A DNA stretch of 5,503 bases from Bacteroidales bacterium (GTDB taxonomy: Bacteria; Bacteroidota; Bacteroidia; Bacteroidales; Muribaculaceae), in contig CAAFXO010000060.1 of NCBI GenBank assembly GCA_900766975.1, forward strand, positions 1 through 5,503, in the 5' to 3' direction. The number at the start of each line of letters is the position of its first letter. Within the stretch, counting starts at the first letter, position 1. A program made the position numbers and the translations under genes. The notes below the pieces were generated by a model. The model was not told the DNA's origin. It was given only the letters and a program-made list of their open reading frames with translations, and ran no database searches. Positions 1-5,389 of the stretch are shown in pieces.

Positions 1-66
1 CAATGTTCTCTTGCCTTCCGGAGTTCGCTTTCCCACTCGCCTTGCGGCTCGCTTGGGGCGTTTCAT
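1..66 (-). other. Unidentified transcript start, possibly structured RNA or the first codons of a small basic ORF
   Basis: This stretch lies directly downstream of the strong leftward promoter at 83-114 and runs off the window. Read on the minus strand it holds short hairpins with GNRA-type loops (GCC-GCAA-GGC and CC-GGAA-GG), and a CGC/GCG plus CCC/GGG pairing could enclose the first. An ATG at 66 opens a 22-codon reading frame that starts MKRPKRAARRVGKR and stays open to the edge, but another frame is open too, so coding cannot be decided. The expected start site is only about ten bases from that ATG. A stable RNA or an rRNA/tRNA operon leader is at least as likely as a protein. I do not recognise the sequence. 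Confidence 0.25.
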
Positions 67-82
67 TTCCGAATTGCGAGTG

Positions 83-114
83 CAAAGTTATAGCAAAATT
101 TTGAACTGTGCAAA
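83..114 (-). promoter_or_regulatory. Bacteroidetes consensus promoter pointing left
   Basis: On the minus strand the -33 box TTTG is at 111-114 and the -7 box TAACTTTG at 83-90, with exactly 20 bases between them. This matches the known Bacteroidetes sigma-ABfr consensus TTTG-N19-21-TAnnTTTG at every fixed position. The start site should fall near 75. The -7 box and the bases just after it are identical to those of the tRNA promoter at 3440-3471. That suggests a stable-RNA-class promoter whose product lies mostly outside the window. Confidence 0.75.
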
Positions 115-209
115 TAAGTCGAGAAGAAAAATTTTCAAAAATCAACTTTATTTTTACATTTTGTTGTAAATCAACGTTTTAAACAAATGTTAAAATATGT
201 ATATAAAAG
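95..209. other. AT-rich spacer after the queA-aroA operon
   Basis: These 115 bases separate the last operon gene from the -7 box of the leftward promoter and contain its -33 box. No gene is visible. A weak hairpin (arms 153-158 and 165-170, all but two pairs A-T) and a repeated AAATCAAC are present. Neither makes a convincing terminator, so operon transcripts may read into the leftward promoter region. Confidence 0.5.
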
Positions 210-713
210 TTAATGGCTATTATTTACCTTCTGACGCTGCTCATTTACCAGCATAAGGAGCTCATCGCGGACTTCGGCAGGGAGCTCGATGCGGCGCTGT
301 GTGATGCTTCGTGCCCACCCGGTGACATCCTCCGGACGGAGGGTCATCAGCACGTCGCGAAACTCCTCCTCTTCATCGCCGGTATAGGTGTGAGGGTCGC
401 GTCCGATGAAGCGATCGAGTTCTTCGTCGTCATAGTAGACAATCTCCTGCGACATCGGAGAGAGGGAGTCCTTCTCACACACGAGGTGGAGTCCGCAACA
501 TTCGCCGGAATCTGTGTTACCGGCCTCTGCTCCATCTTCTGCCTTAGTGTCGATAGCAGCGTCGGGAGCGACGGCACTGACATCACAAGGCGAAGCGGCA
601 TCGGTAGAGTTCGACTCAGCCGAGGGATGATGGCGTCGCCATATTAGTTCACTGACATAAAGTATGATTCCAACAGCGACAAGAAATGCCGCGATTAATA
701 GAGCACCTTTCAT
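210..713 (-). CDS. Conserved Bacteroidales membrane-anchored protein with CCxxxxxC motif
   Basis: This 167-residue protein has one N-terminal membrane segment (about residues 3-21) followed at once by WRRHH. By the positive-inside rule that places the rest in the cytoplasm. Residues 30-70 form a low-complexity linker rich in Ala, Asp, Ser and Thr. The C-terminal domain begins with ECCGLHLVCEKD (Cys72, Cys73, Cys79), then a very acidic segment (YYDDEELDRF, GDEEEEF) and a helical tail with GWARSI. The cysteine cluster could bind metal or form a redox site, but that is inference. From memory, similar ECCG...VCE proteins accompany Bacteroidales core genes and are sometimes labelled phospholipase without support. 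The ATG at 713 is 23 bp after the aroA stop, behind an A-rich stretch typical of Bacteroidetes initiation. It is probably the last gene of the queA-aroA operon. Function unknown. Confidence 0.8.
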   Translation of the reverse strand: MKGALLIAAFLVAVGIILYVSELIWRRHHPSAESNSTDAASPCDVSAVAPDAAIDTKAEDGAEAGNTDSGECCGLHLVCEKDSLSPMSQEIVYYDDEELDRFIGRDPHTYTGDEEEEFRDVLMTLRPEDVTGWARSITQRRIELPAEVRDELLMLVNEQRQKVNNSH

Positions 714-736
714 ATAGCGTAATATTTTTCGTGTTT

Positions 737-2038
737 TCAGACTTCACTGACATCAAAACCGAGCCGGGAGAGCTGATCGAAGAACCCGGGAAAAGACTTT
801 CCGACCACCACGGCATCCGAGATCTCGACATGGTCATGGCAGAGCGCCGTGATGGAGGCACACATCACCATGCGATGATCGCCGTAAGAATCTACCGACA
901 GCACCGGAGGAATAGTATCGGAATCTTCGGCATATTCACTGATCGAAATCCTGTCAGAGGTAACAGAGACATTGAAATGACTCCGAGAGAGGATCTCATG
1001 GAGAGCATTGAGACGGTCGCACTCCTTATATTTCAGATGGCCGACACCGATAATATCGAATGGTATTCGGGCGTAGGCGAGAGCCATCACCAGAGCCGGG
1101 ACGAGATCGGGAGTTGCCGACATATCGAATTGCATCGAGCGGGAGAGTTGATGAAGTTCCTTAATCTTCATGCCGTCGCCGCGGATGATCAGTTCTCCAT
1201 CATCATTATAGCGAGACATAACTCCGCATCGGCCGAAGATTTCAGAGCAGGCAGCATCCCCCTGCAATGATTCTCCCCATGGAGGCAAAGGACCGAGAGA
1301 GATATCGACATCGGGATGCAACATGGCAAACTGATAAAAATAGCTTGCCGCCGACCAATCGGGTTCGATGCAGAACCGAGCCGGCATGAGATTCAATCGC
1401 TCGGAGTGGGACATCTCCTCAAACCGAGAGATCATCTGCGCTGTCATATCTATATATGGAGAAGACACCTCATCATTGTCTCGGAGGGGCGTGAACGGGT
1501 TCTGCCATTTCAGCGACGCCATCATCAGAGCGGAGATGAATTGGCTTGAGATGCCTTTATCGACTCGGAGGGATGTGGCATTAAGGAGTTTGCCGCATAC
1601 TCTGAAGGGGGGGTGATCGTCGCCGGAGAGAGAGGATATGTCGGCACCGGCCTTACGGAGCGGGTCAAGGAGGGGAGCGACGGGACGACGGCGGAGCGCG
1701 GCGGAGCAATCGACAATGCCTTGAAAGCCGGGGAGCGAAGCGACTAATGCCAAGAAGAAGCGGAAAGATGTGCCCCCCGACCCGAGGTCAAATCGTGGCA
1801 AATCGGCATCGGGAGTATCAGACAATACCATCGGCTGGTCTCGCCCCTCCATATAATGATGGAGCGAGTCTAAGGCGCGAGCCAGTTCACGAGTATCATC
1901 ACACTCAGGGAGTCGACAGATCTCGATGCCGTCGAAGCACTCGGCGAGGATCAGAGCCCGCGCCGCAATGCTCTTGGATGAGGGGAGTGTGATGTCCACT
2001 CTCTGCACCGGAAGTCCGCTATAAGAGATACGAGTCAT
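737..2038 (-). CDS. aroA: 3-phosphoshikimate 1-carboxyvinyltransferase (EPSP synthase)
   Basis: This cytoplasmic enzyme joins shikimate-3-phosphate and phosphoenolpyruvate to give EPSP, the sixth step of the shikimate pathway to chorismate and the aromatic amino acids. The 433 residues cover the full two-domain fold. Visible family motifs are LPSSKSIAARAL with Lys22, DDTRELARAL (47-56), GSGGTSFRF (86-94, in place of the classical GNAGTAMRP), RRRPVAPLL (116-124), SSQFISALMMAS (164-175), EPDWSAASYF (225-234), TPDLVPA with catalytic-type Asp311, KECDR with Glu339 and Arg342, GDHRM with Arg389, and KSFPGF with Lys414. The substituted PEP-loop residues (Ser for Asn, Phe for Pro) appear to be normal Bacteroidetes variation. 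The ATG at 2038 puts Lys22 at the same number as in E. coli AroA, which supports the start. It follows queA by 34 bp and precedes the membrane protein by 23 bp, so it is probably translated from a shared mRNA. Confidence 0.96.
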   Translation of the reverse strand: MTRISYSGLPVQRVDITLPSSKSIAARALILAECFDGIEICRLPECDDTRELARALDSLHHYMEGRDQPMVLSDTPDADLPRFDLGSGGTSFRFFLALVASLPGFQGIVDCSAALRRRPVAPLLDPLRKAGADISSLSGDDHPPFRVCGKLLNATSLRVDKGISSQFISALMMASLKWQNPFTPLRDNDEVSSPYIDMTAQMISRFEEMSHSERLNLMPARFCIEPDWSAASYFYQFAMLHPDVDISLGPLPPWGESLQGDAACSEIFGRCGVMSRYNDDGELIIRGDGMKIKELHQLSRSMQFDMSATPDLVPALVMALAYARIPFDIIGVGHLKYKECDRLNALHEILSRSHFNVSVTSDRISISEYAEDSDTIPPVLSVDSYGDHRMVMCASITALCHDHVEISDAVVVGKSFPGFFDQLSRLGFDVSEV

Positions 2039-2072
2039 ATATATGATATATACGGAGGGGAGTTATGAGATG

Positions 2073-3335
2073 TTACAAACTGCGAGCGAAGAGGCAAGCA
2101 TCGCCGTAAGACAAGAAGCGATAATCATGTGCAAGCGCCTCATTATATATATATCGCCAACGGGGGATAGAATCAGGGGAAGGCGTTTCACCATTATCAC
2201 CGAGAAACGAGGCGACGAGCAGGAGGAGGGTGCTTTGAGGTTGATGGAAATTGGTGACCATCATATCGACGATGCGCCACTTAAAGCCGGGAGCGATCAT
2301 AATGGAAGTCGAGGCGGTAATCGCCGAGCATTGGCTACCGGACATATAGTCGCGAATAGCCGAGAGTGCGGTGATGGTGGCATCACGATCGTCCGGGTAA
2401 TTATTCTCATACGCCTCCCATTGGGAGACATGTAGAGAGTTGTCGCCGGCGAGGAGTCGGAATCCGAGGATCGGGAGAGACTCGAGAGTGCGGACGCTGG
2501 TGGTGCCGACGGCGGTGACAGGGCGTTGAGACTTCAGGGCCTCGATCAGCGTGGTGATAAGATCGGAGGTGATGGAGAAAGTCTCGGTATGCATCGGATG
2601 TTCGCCGATCTCTTCCGACTTAACCGGTTGGAAAGTGCCGGCACCGACATGGAGGGTAACGGGACAGATGTCGACACCTCCGGCGCGGAGGGTATCGAAG
2701 AGTTCGGGGGTGAAATGGAGTCCGGCAGTAGGGGCAGCCACAGAGCCCTTGATGCGAGCATAGATGGTCTGATAGTCATCGGCGTCGCACTGTTCCGACT
2801 CACGTTTGAGGTAGGGAGGGATAGGGATATAGCCGGCGGCATCGATGATCGAAGCGAAAGTCAGCGAATCGTCATCCCAGGAGAACCGGATTTCATGGGC
2901 ATTGCCGTGAGTGGGGTCGAGGCGATGAGCGGAGAGGGTGACTTGGCGGCCGTCGATATTTAGTATCTTGGTAAGGGGATTAGACTTCCAACGCTTCAGG
3001 TTACCGACCAAGCAATTCCAGGAGCAAGAGCCGCGCGACTGGAACATAAGGTTATAATCAAGGGGAGAGATCGGTTCGAGGAGGAACACCTCGATTTTGG
3101 AGCCGGTAGACTTTTCGAACTTGACTCGCGCATTGATGACACGAGTGTCATTGCAAACGAGGATTGAATCGTGAGGGATCAGCTCCGGGAGGTCGGAGAA
3201 GCGGTGATGAGTCACCTCATCGGGGGTACGAGAGACGAGAAGGCGGCAGGCATCGCGCTGAGGGAGGGGATGCCGAGCGATACGCTGATCGGGGAGAGGA
3301 TAATCGAAATCGGATATTTTTATATTCTTAACCAT
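2073..3335 (-). CDS. queA: S-adenosylmethionine:tRNA ribosyltransferase-isomerase
   Basis: QueA transfers and isomerises the ribosyl part of S-adenosylmethionine onto 7-aminomethyl-7-deazaguanine at position 34 of tRNAs with GUN anticodons (Asp, Asn, His, Tyr), giving epoxyqueuosine. Motifs appear in the family order: FDYPLPDQRIARHPL (10-24), NDTRVINARV (62-71), YQTIYAR then GSVAAPTAGLHFT (188-209), TLHVGAGTFQPV (227-238), MHTETF (248-253), VGTTSVRTLES (276-286), TNFHQPQSTLLLLVASFLG (361-379) and YRFLSYGDACLF (405-416). At 420 residues it is longer than E. coli QueA (356). The extra length appears to lie mainly around residues 285-350, which I take as a lineage insertion. The ATG at 3335 places the conserved FDYPLP near the N-terminus as expected. 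It is the first gene of the three-gene minus-strand group. Confidence 0.96.
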   Translation of the reverse strand: MVKNIKISDFDYPLPDQRIARHPLPQRDACRLLVSRTPDEVTHHRFSDLPELIPHDSILVCNDTRVINARVKFEKSTGSKIEVFLLEPISPLDYNLMFQSRGSCSWNCLVGNLKRWKSNPLTKILNIDGRQVTLSAHRLDPTHGNAHEIRFSWDDDSLTFASIIDAAGYIPIPPYLKRESEQCDADDYQTIYARIKGSVAAPTAGLHFTPELFDTLRAGGVDICPVTLHVGAGTFQPVKSEEIGEHPMHTETFSITSDLITTLIEALKSQRPVTAVGTTSVRTLESLPILGFRLLAGDNSLHVSQWEAYENNYPDDRDATITALSAIRDYMSGSQCSAITASTSIMIAPGFKWRIVDMMVTNFHQPQSTLLLLVASFLGDNGETPSPDSIPRWRYIYNEALAHDYRFLSYGDACLFARSL

Positions 3336-3422
3336 ATCAAGAAAAAGAGTAAACGAGGAGAAGAAAAGATTAAAAAAGGGGGTTAAAATGGGTTAAAAGA
3401 GAGGAAAGAGAAAAAATTTTTA

Positions 3423-3456
3423 CAAAAATAGCAAAAAAATTTGGCAGATTAAGAAA
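3423..3456 (-). promoter_or_regulatory. Candidate promoter for the queA-aroA operon
   Basis: On the minus strand a TATTTTTG at 3423-3430 fits the Bacteroidetes -7 box TAnnTTTG. The best upstream box is TTTC at 3453-3456, one mismatch from TTTG and 22 bases away, slightly wider than usual. The start site would be near 3415, giving an 80-base pyrimidine-rich leader before queA. The element overlaps the plus-strand tRNA promoter, so the two may compete. It is weaker than the other two promoters in the window. Confidence 0.4.
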
Positions 3457-3471
3457 AAAGCTATAACTTTG
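3440..3471 (+). promoter_or_regulatory. Promoter of the tandem tRNA-Val genes
   Basis: TTTG at 3440-3443 and TAACTTTG at 3464-3471 are separated by exactly 20 bases, a perfect match to the Bacteroidetes consensus. The start site should be at about 3478-3480, only a few bases before the first tRNA at 3483, as expected for a stable RNA promoter. From 3460 to 3481 the sequence is identical to the reverse complement of 73-94 at the left edge. Confidence 0.85.
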
Positions 3472-3482
3472 CACTCGCAATC

Positions 3483-3557
3483 GGGCGATTAGCTCAGCTG
3501 GTTTAGAGCGTCTGCCTTACAAGCAGAGGGTCTGCGGTTCGAATCCGTAATCGCCCA
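3483..3557 (+). tRNA. tRNA-Val (anticodon UAC), copy 1
   Basis: The 75-nt sequence folds as a complete cloverleaf. The acceptor stem GGGCGAT pairs with ATCGCCC. The D arm lies between GCTC and GAGC, and the anticodon stem TCTGC/GCAGA holds loop CTTACAA with TAC at 3518-3520. The T arm TGCGG-TTCGAAT-CCGTA contains one G-U pair. The discriminator base is A3557. The following bases are CCG, so the CCA end is not encoded and must be added after transcription. UAC reads GUA and, with wobble, other valine codons. It is not a queuosine-type (GUN) tRNA, so the neighbouring queA does not act on it. Confidence 0.97.
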
Positions 3558-3617
3558 CCGATAGCGACGAAGCTGAAGAGAGAGATCAGATGTGTAGTTG
3601 CTGAAACAAAAAAACTC

Positions 3618-3692
3618 GGGCGATTAGCTCAGCTGGTTTAGAGCGTCTGCCTTACAAGCAGAGGGTCTGCGGTTCGAATCCGTAATCGCCCA
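3618..3692 (+). tRNA. tRNA-Val (anticodon UAC), copy 2
   Basis: This copy is identical to the first tRNA gene over all 75 nt, with anticodon TAC at 3653-3655. The two start 135 bp apart with a 60-bp spacer (3558-3617) that holds no promoter match, so both are probably cut from one precursor made by the promoter at 3440-3471. CCA is again not encoded (the 3' flank is CAC). The exact identity, with only one or two flanking bases shared, suggests recent tandem duplication or ongoing gene conversion. Confidence 0.97.
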
Positions 3693-3695
3693 CAC

Positions 3696-3731
3696 AAAAA
3701 GAAGCATCGAAAATTCGATGCTTCTTTTTTT
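3696..3731 (+). terminator. Rho-independent terminator, probably bidirectional
   Basis: Arms GAAGCATCGA (3701-3710) and TCGATGCTTC (3715-3724) pair perfectly around a short AAAT loop. Seven T residues follow on the plus strand (3725-3731), ending the tRNA transcript four bases after the second tRNA's 3' flank. On the minus strand the same hairpin is followed by five T residues (complement of 3696-3700). It lies 13 bp past the stop codon of the lipoprotein remnant, so it can also end leftward transcripts. Confidence 0.9.
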
Positions 3732-3737
3732 ATGGTT

Positions 3738-3944
3738 CTATTCGAACTCGGGGGAAGTCCAAATGGTGGTGGATACCTCCTTGGTAGTGGGATAACAGAG
3801 CATGCGATAGCCGAGAGTCAGGTCGGTGGTGGCGGCATAAATATCCTCGAGGCGGTCAACTGCCGAGCAGAGCGTCTCAGCATTGACGGAGAGGTCGGCA
3901 TCTTGGCGGATGTAATTCTTGATCGCTTGCTTAGAGCGCGTTCC
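3738..3944 (-). pseudogene. 5'-truncated remnant of a second lipoprotein paralog
   Basis: The reading frame is open for 68 codons from just after an in-frame TAA (3945-3947) to the TAG at 3738-3740, with no start codon at its upstream end. Residues 6-47 (QAIKNYIRQD ... DLTLGYR, 3804-3929) match the lipoprotein gene at 4076-4201 in 35 of 42 positions without gaps. After LGYR it continues with a 21-residue tail unlike the intact copy, ending in SPEFE. Upstream of the shared part I see no further match in this frame. A neighbouring frame (AAFKERALSK) might be a frameshifted continuation. Its base composition is GC-rich like the core genes. It is best read as the surviving 3' end of an older copy, still joined to its terminator at 3696-3731. 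Confidence 0.7.
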
Positions 3945-4051
3945 TTAAATGCCGCATAATCAGGAGACAAATTTTCAAATTAACTAATTTTATGAGACAC
4001 TAGTGTCTTGTGATCTTCATAACAGCCTATATTTTGCTTTGACTTAAATAA
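3945..4051. other. AT-rich junction between remnant and lipoprotein gene
   Basis: This is a 107-bp non-coding stretch between the remnant and the stop of the lipoprotein gene. It contains a perfect 14-bp palindrome AGACACTAGTGTCT at 3995-4008. The palindrome has no T run after it on either strand, so it is not a standard terminator. It could be a protein-binding site or part of a recombination scar. No promoter match was seen. Confidence 0.4.
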
Positions 4052-5173
4052 TCATTGCCATTGGTTTTCGATGAGGCGGTAGCCGAGGGTCAGGTCGGTG
4101 GTGCCGGCGTAGATCTCTTCGAGATGATCTACTGCGGAGCAGAGAGTCTCGGCATGCTGCGACAGGGTGGCATCCTGACGTATGTAATCCTTGATTGCTT
4201 GCCTGTTTTCAATCAAGAGAGGAAGGATCACATACTCCATGATGTTGCGGGAGTGTTGCGGATTCGTCAATGTCACCTGAAATAGACGCTCCGAGTCTTT
4301 ATCTAAATACCAATTGGGTGCTTGAATTGTTTCATAACTCATTGGAAAGCTGCAATCCTCTTCTGACAACAATGATTGTAAAATTTTGGCAAGAAAAAAT
4401 CTGCTGTTTGGGTCAATATATTGCTTAAATATTAATGAAGCATCTACAATAACATTCATGGTATTTTCAGCAATTTTAGAAGTTATGATGGCATCATAAA
4501 AGAACCCTGCATGTAGCTGTCCTTCGACATATTCACCGGTAGATACATCTCCATTGTAATCCATAAACACCTTTTGGGAAAAACCCGGGAAATAATGTGT
4601 GATTATTTCGACAATAGAAGTCTTTTTATCTCCATCAGTGCTTTTGCTAAAATATTCTGAATTATTAATAATGGGAAGTCCGATGAGCAACTGAATAAAT
4701 TCAGAAGCATCCGGAATGAGGGAAGAGATATTTCCATTCCAACCAGAAGATTTCCAGCTAATAATCATCGGAGACGATTCGCACTTAAGGGTTGAATAAA
4801 TATAATTATATGGCAATGTATCCCAATTCATTTTCGCTTGGCGGAATGCCGGTATGGCGCAAATATATTCTCGTTCCTTTATAATTGTAAGCTTATGTAA
4901 AATTTTGCCTGAGAAACTAAAAGTAAATCCATACAGATTTGTGTATTCATATTCAAAATGGCAATAAGAAGTATATTTTTCCGGTTTGAATTTTAATTTG
5001 ATATCCATTGATTGAGGCACAACCAAAGCCGAATTTGGGCATGCTACTATTTGTTGAATTTTATTATTTGTAATCTCAGCAAGGTCGCAATATGCCTGCT
5101 CGACATTGCCATATCTCATAGTTATGCAGGAGTCAGTCAGATTGTAGAATTCCACAAATTCTCCCTCTCTCAA
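4052..5173 (-). CDS. C-terminal fragment of the frameshifted lipoprotein
   Basis: This is the long open part of the broken gene, 373 residues if the TTG at 5173 is taken as start. The frame is actually open up to 5266 and has no ATG upstream of TTG5173. The residues there (WHNFLGNTFTSESTDFYW) look like real protein, so the TTG is unlikely to be the true start. No signal peptide is present in this fragment, though the full gene clearly encodes one. No enzyme motif was recognised. The last 42 shared residues are described under the remnant at 3738-3944. Confidence 0.6.
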   Translation of the reverse strand: MREGEFVEFYNLTDSCITMRYGNVEQAYCDLAEITNNKIQQIVACPNSALVVPQSMDIKLKFKPEKYTSYCHFEYEYTNLYGFTFSFSGKILHKLTIIKEREYICAIPAFRQAKMNWDTLPYNYIYSTLKCESSPMIISWKSSGWNGNISSLIPDASEFIQLLIGLPIINNSEYFSKSTDGDKKTSIVEIITHYFPGFSQKVFMDYNGDVSTGEYVEGQLHAGFFYDAIITSKIAENTMNVIVDASLIFKQYIDPNSRFFLAKILQSLLSEEDCSFPMSYETIQAPNWYLDKDSERLFQVTLTNPQHSRNIMEYVILPLLIENRQAIKDYIRQDATLSQHAETLCSAVDHLEEIYAGTTDLTLGYRLIENQWQ

Positions 5174-5244
5174 ATATTCTATTTTATCATAAGGATAATC
5201 TACAGTCCAATAAAAATCGGTTGATTCGCTTGTAAAAGTATTAC

Positions 5245-5364
5245 CTAAGAAATTATGCCATCCCCATTATCCTTCTCAACAATAGGACCTTCTTCTTTAT
5301 CACTTCTGCAAGCAGCAAACAAAAGTATAAAAAACAAAACGGCAATCAACAATTTTTTATCCAT
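5245..5364 (-). CDS. N-terminal fragment of the frameshifted lipoprotein (signal peptide)
   Basis: As the sequence stands, the ATG at 5364 gives only 39 residues before a TAG at 5245-5247. Residues 1-18 are a typical type II signal peptide with Cys19 as the lipidation site, and residues 20-33 are a polar, acidic linker. The last six residues (GDGIIS) come after the frameshift and are probably out of frame. If expressed, this would be a very short lipopeptide. It is best treated as the first part of the gene at 4052-5364. Confidence 0.55.
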   Translation of the reverse strand: MDKKLLIAVLFFILLFAACRSDKEEGPIVEKDNGDGIIS

Positions 5365-5389
5365 ACAATAAATCTTTTAATTATTAGAC
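5365..5389 (-). other. IS-to-lipoprotein gap
   Basis: Only 25 AT-rich bases separate the transposase stop from the lipoprotein ATG. The IS end and any terminal repeat must lie here or inside the lipoprotein gene. I see no promoter match here, so the lipoprotein would have to be read from within the IS, or its own promoter was cut away by the insertion. Confidence 0.4.

Larger units (their letters stand above)
4052..5364 (-). pseudogene. Putative surface lipoprotein gene broken by a one-base frameshift
   Basis: Restoring one G in the run at 5262-5265 joins the two frames into a 437-residue protein. It would start with a lipoprotein signal peptide (MDKK, a hydrophobic core, then FAAC with Cys19) and continue through an acidic CRSDKEEGP linker, GGWHNFLGNTF and DFYWTVDYPYD into the long C-terminal frame. 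Export to the outer membrane is inferred; the acidic residues after Cys19 resemble Bacteroidetes surface-lipoprotein signals. Later landmarks are FMDYNGDVSTGEY, WYLDKDSERLFQV and the C-terminal TTDLTLGYRLIENQWQ. The layout recalls DUF4925-like Bacteroidetes lipoproteins, but I am not confident of that. The body is AT-rich (16 GC of 60 at 4381-4440), whereas the last 50 codons are GC-rich (37 of 60 at 4081-4140). The gene follows an IS transposase tail by 25 bp, with no promoter between them. Function unknown; it may be inactive, or this may be a sequencing error. Confidence 0.7.

Noticed and set aside
1..75. SRP (4.5S) RNA suggested by the CCGGAAGG hairpin
   Set aside because: The conserved asymmetric loop and AGCAG-type 3' side expected next to the GGAA tip are missing. 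Only the tip matches.
153..170. Hairpin after the operon as a terminator
   Set aside because: The six-pair stem is almost all A-T and is not followed by a clear T run on the minus strand.
213..647. Plus-strand 144-codon open frame opposite the membrane protein
   Set aside because: It lies wholly antisense to a better-supported gene, shows no family motif, and has no promoter or operon context. It is a composition shadow.
686..1270. Plus-strand 194-codon open frame opposite aroA
   Set aside because: It is antisense to the aroA region carrying the PEP- and shikimate-binding motifs. Its translation has no recognisable domain.
2136..2156. TA-rich run as a regulatory or repeat element
   Set aside because: It lies within queA in frame and codes for ordinary residues near the C-terminus. 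There is no sign of a separate function.
2526..2963. Plus-strand 145-codon open frame opposite queA
   Set aside because: It is the complement of conserved QueA motifs, with biased Gly/Glu/Asp content typical of a shadow frame.
3732..3959. Plus-strand frames over the remnant and over 4055-4285 with similar sequences
   Set aside because: They resemble each other only because they are antisense to the two homologous lipoprotein 3' ends. The minus-strand reading gives the better protein match and ends at a terminator.
5255..5275. Programmed ribosomal frameshift in the lipoprotein gene
   Set aside because: The -1 shift needed would move the GGG-reading tRNA onto TGG. There is no X XXY YYZ heptamer and no obvious downstream pseudoknot.
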